Positions 49,907-50,030 of a stretch of DNA of 50,030 nt are shown piece by piece. The notes under the pieces were generated by a model, which did no database searches, was not told where the DNA came from, and was given only the letters and a program-made list of their open reading frames with translations. Made by a program: the position numbers and the translations under genes. The DNA is from an uncultured Prevotellaceae bacterium. GTDB taxonomy: Bacteria > Bacteroidota > Bacteroidia > Bacteroidales > Bacteroidaceae. Within the stretch, counting starts at the first letter, position 1. Each line of letters starts with the position of its first letter. The DNA is taken from assembly GCA_902800585.1 (NCBI GenBank), contig CADCEW010000029.1:1-50030 (forward strand), written 5' to 3'.

Positions 49907-50030
49907 TTATATTGTTGTAAAGCACCTTTTATACTCGTACTCGAAATTAGGAGTCAGGATGTCCTTACCCATTGCCTCGTATATCTCCTGTATCGTCCAG
50001 AAGCGACCTCCGTCCAATTCCTCTGCCGAT
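49907..50030 (-). CDS. Nudix hydrolase, C-terminal 40 residues (gene enters from the right edge)
   Basis: A minus-strand frame open from the window edge to the stop at 49907-49909 reads SAEELDGGRFWTIQEIYEAM then LTPNFEYEY. This matches the end of Bacteroidetes Nudix hydrolases of the isopentenyl-diphosphate-isomerase-like group, where ELDGGRFW and TPNFEYE recur. The Nudix box itself lies outside the window. Its 13-base spacing from the dehydrogenase gene indicates an operon. Confidence 0.7.
   Translation of the reverse strand, partial: SAEELDGGRFWTIQEIYEAMGKDILTPNFEYEYKRCFTTI

Overview
The window reads as a chromosomal segment of a Bacteroidales bacterium, most likely Prevotella or a close relative. 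Nearly every gene or operon start has the Bacteroidetes -7 promoter word TAnnTTTG (TACCTTTG, TATCTTTG, TAACTTTG) about 10-50 bases before the ATG, and strong Shine-Dalgarno sequences are rare. The trp genes are in the Bacteroidetes order trpB-E-G-D-C-F-A. The neighbourhoods DUF4924-rfbD-prfC, tsaC-clc-fmt-rpe, zapA-rny, and glycogen debranching enzyme-GT4-GH57 also fit this group. I saw no rRNA, tRNA, CRISPR array or insertion sequence.

Layout. 1-1200: the 3' part of a VapE/VirE-type ATPase gene (mobile-element flavour), a tract of GGAGGTG repeats able to form competing hairpins, then a promoter, a compact structured RNA of about 105 nt and a terminator. 1199-9271: an unknown protein, a secreted phosphoesterase, and a divergent locus in which a hemerythrin-LuxR regulator faces a four-gene envelope operon (porin, imelysin lipoprotein, di-heme oxidoreductase lipoprotein, membrane-anchored partner) that looks like an iron or heme-redox system. 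Both promoters of this pair carry the same 8-base box at the same spacing. 9338-12586: a Rid/chorismatase-like protein, a methyltransferase and a broken Gfo/Idh/MocA oxidoreductase. 12621-22870: mostly housekeeping genes (rny, zapA, rfbA, a kinase-nucleotidyltransferase fusion, a sigma factor, rpe, a 45-residue small ORF, fmt, a ClC channel). 23009-24625: an ATP-grasp gene with two compensating frameshifts. 24647-28920: tsaC, prfC, rfbD, DUF4924 and LysE. 29062-31059: a ROK glucokinase, a cobalamin riboswitch with no gene after it, a possible opposing small RNA, and a thioesterase.

31131-37901 is the complete trp operon behind a classical ribosome-mediated attenuator: a leader peptide with three consecutive Trp codons, and nested protector, antiterminator and terminator hairpins. 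Several trp intercistronic gaps consist of 9-base tandem words (CCCATTMAC type) that run into the start codons. 37923-42671 is a three-gene alpha-glucan/glycogen operon. 42878-46503 holds a Crp/Fnr regulator, a DAG-kinase-like protein, miaA and gap. 46724-48926 holds mscL and a SulP transporter. The window ends with a 2-hydroxyacid dehydrogenase and the 3' end of a Nudix hydrolase gene.

The most unusual items are the orphan cobalamin riboswitch transcript at 30137-30466, the structured RNA at 1063-1170, the matched divergent promoters of the hemerythrin/imelysin locus, and the 9-base repeat expansions inside the trp operon. All functional statements are from reading the sequence and remembered family features; no database search was run.
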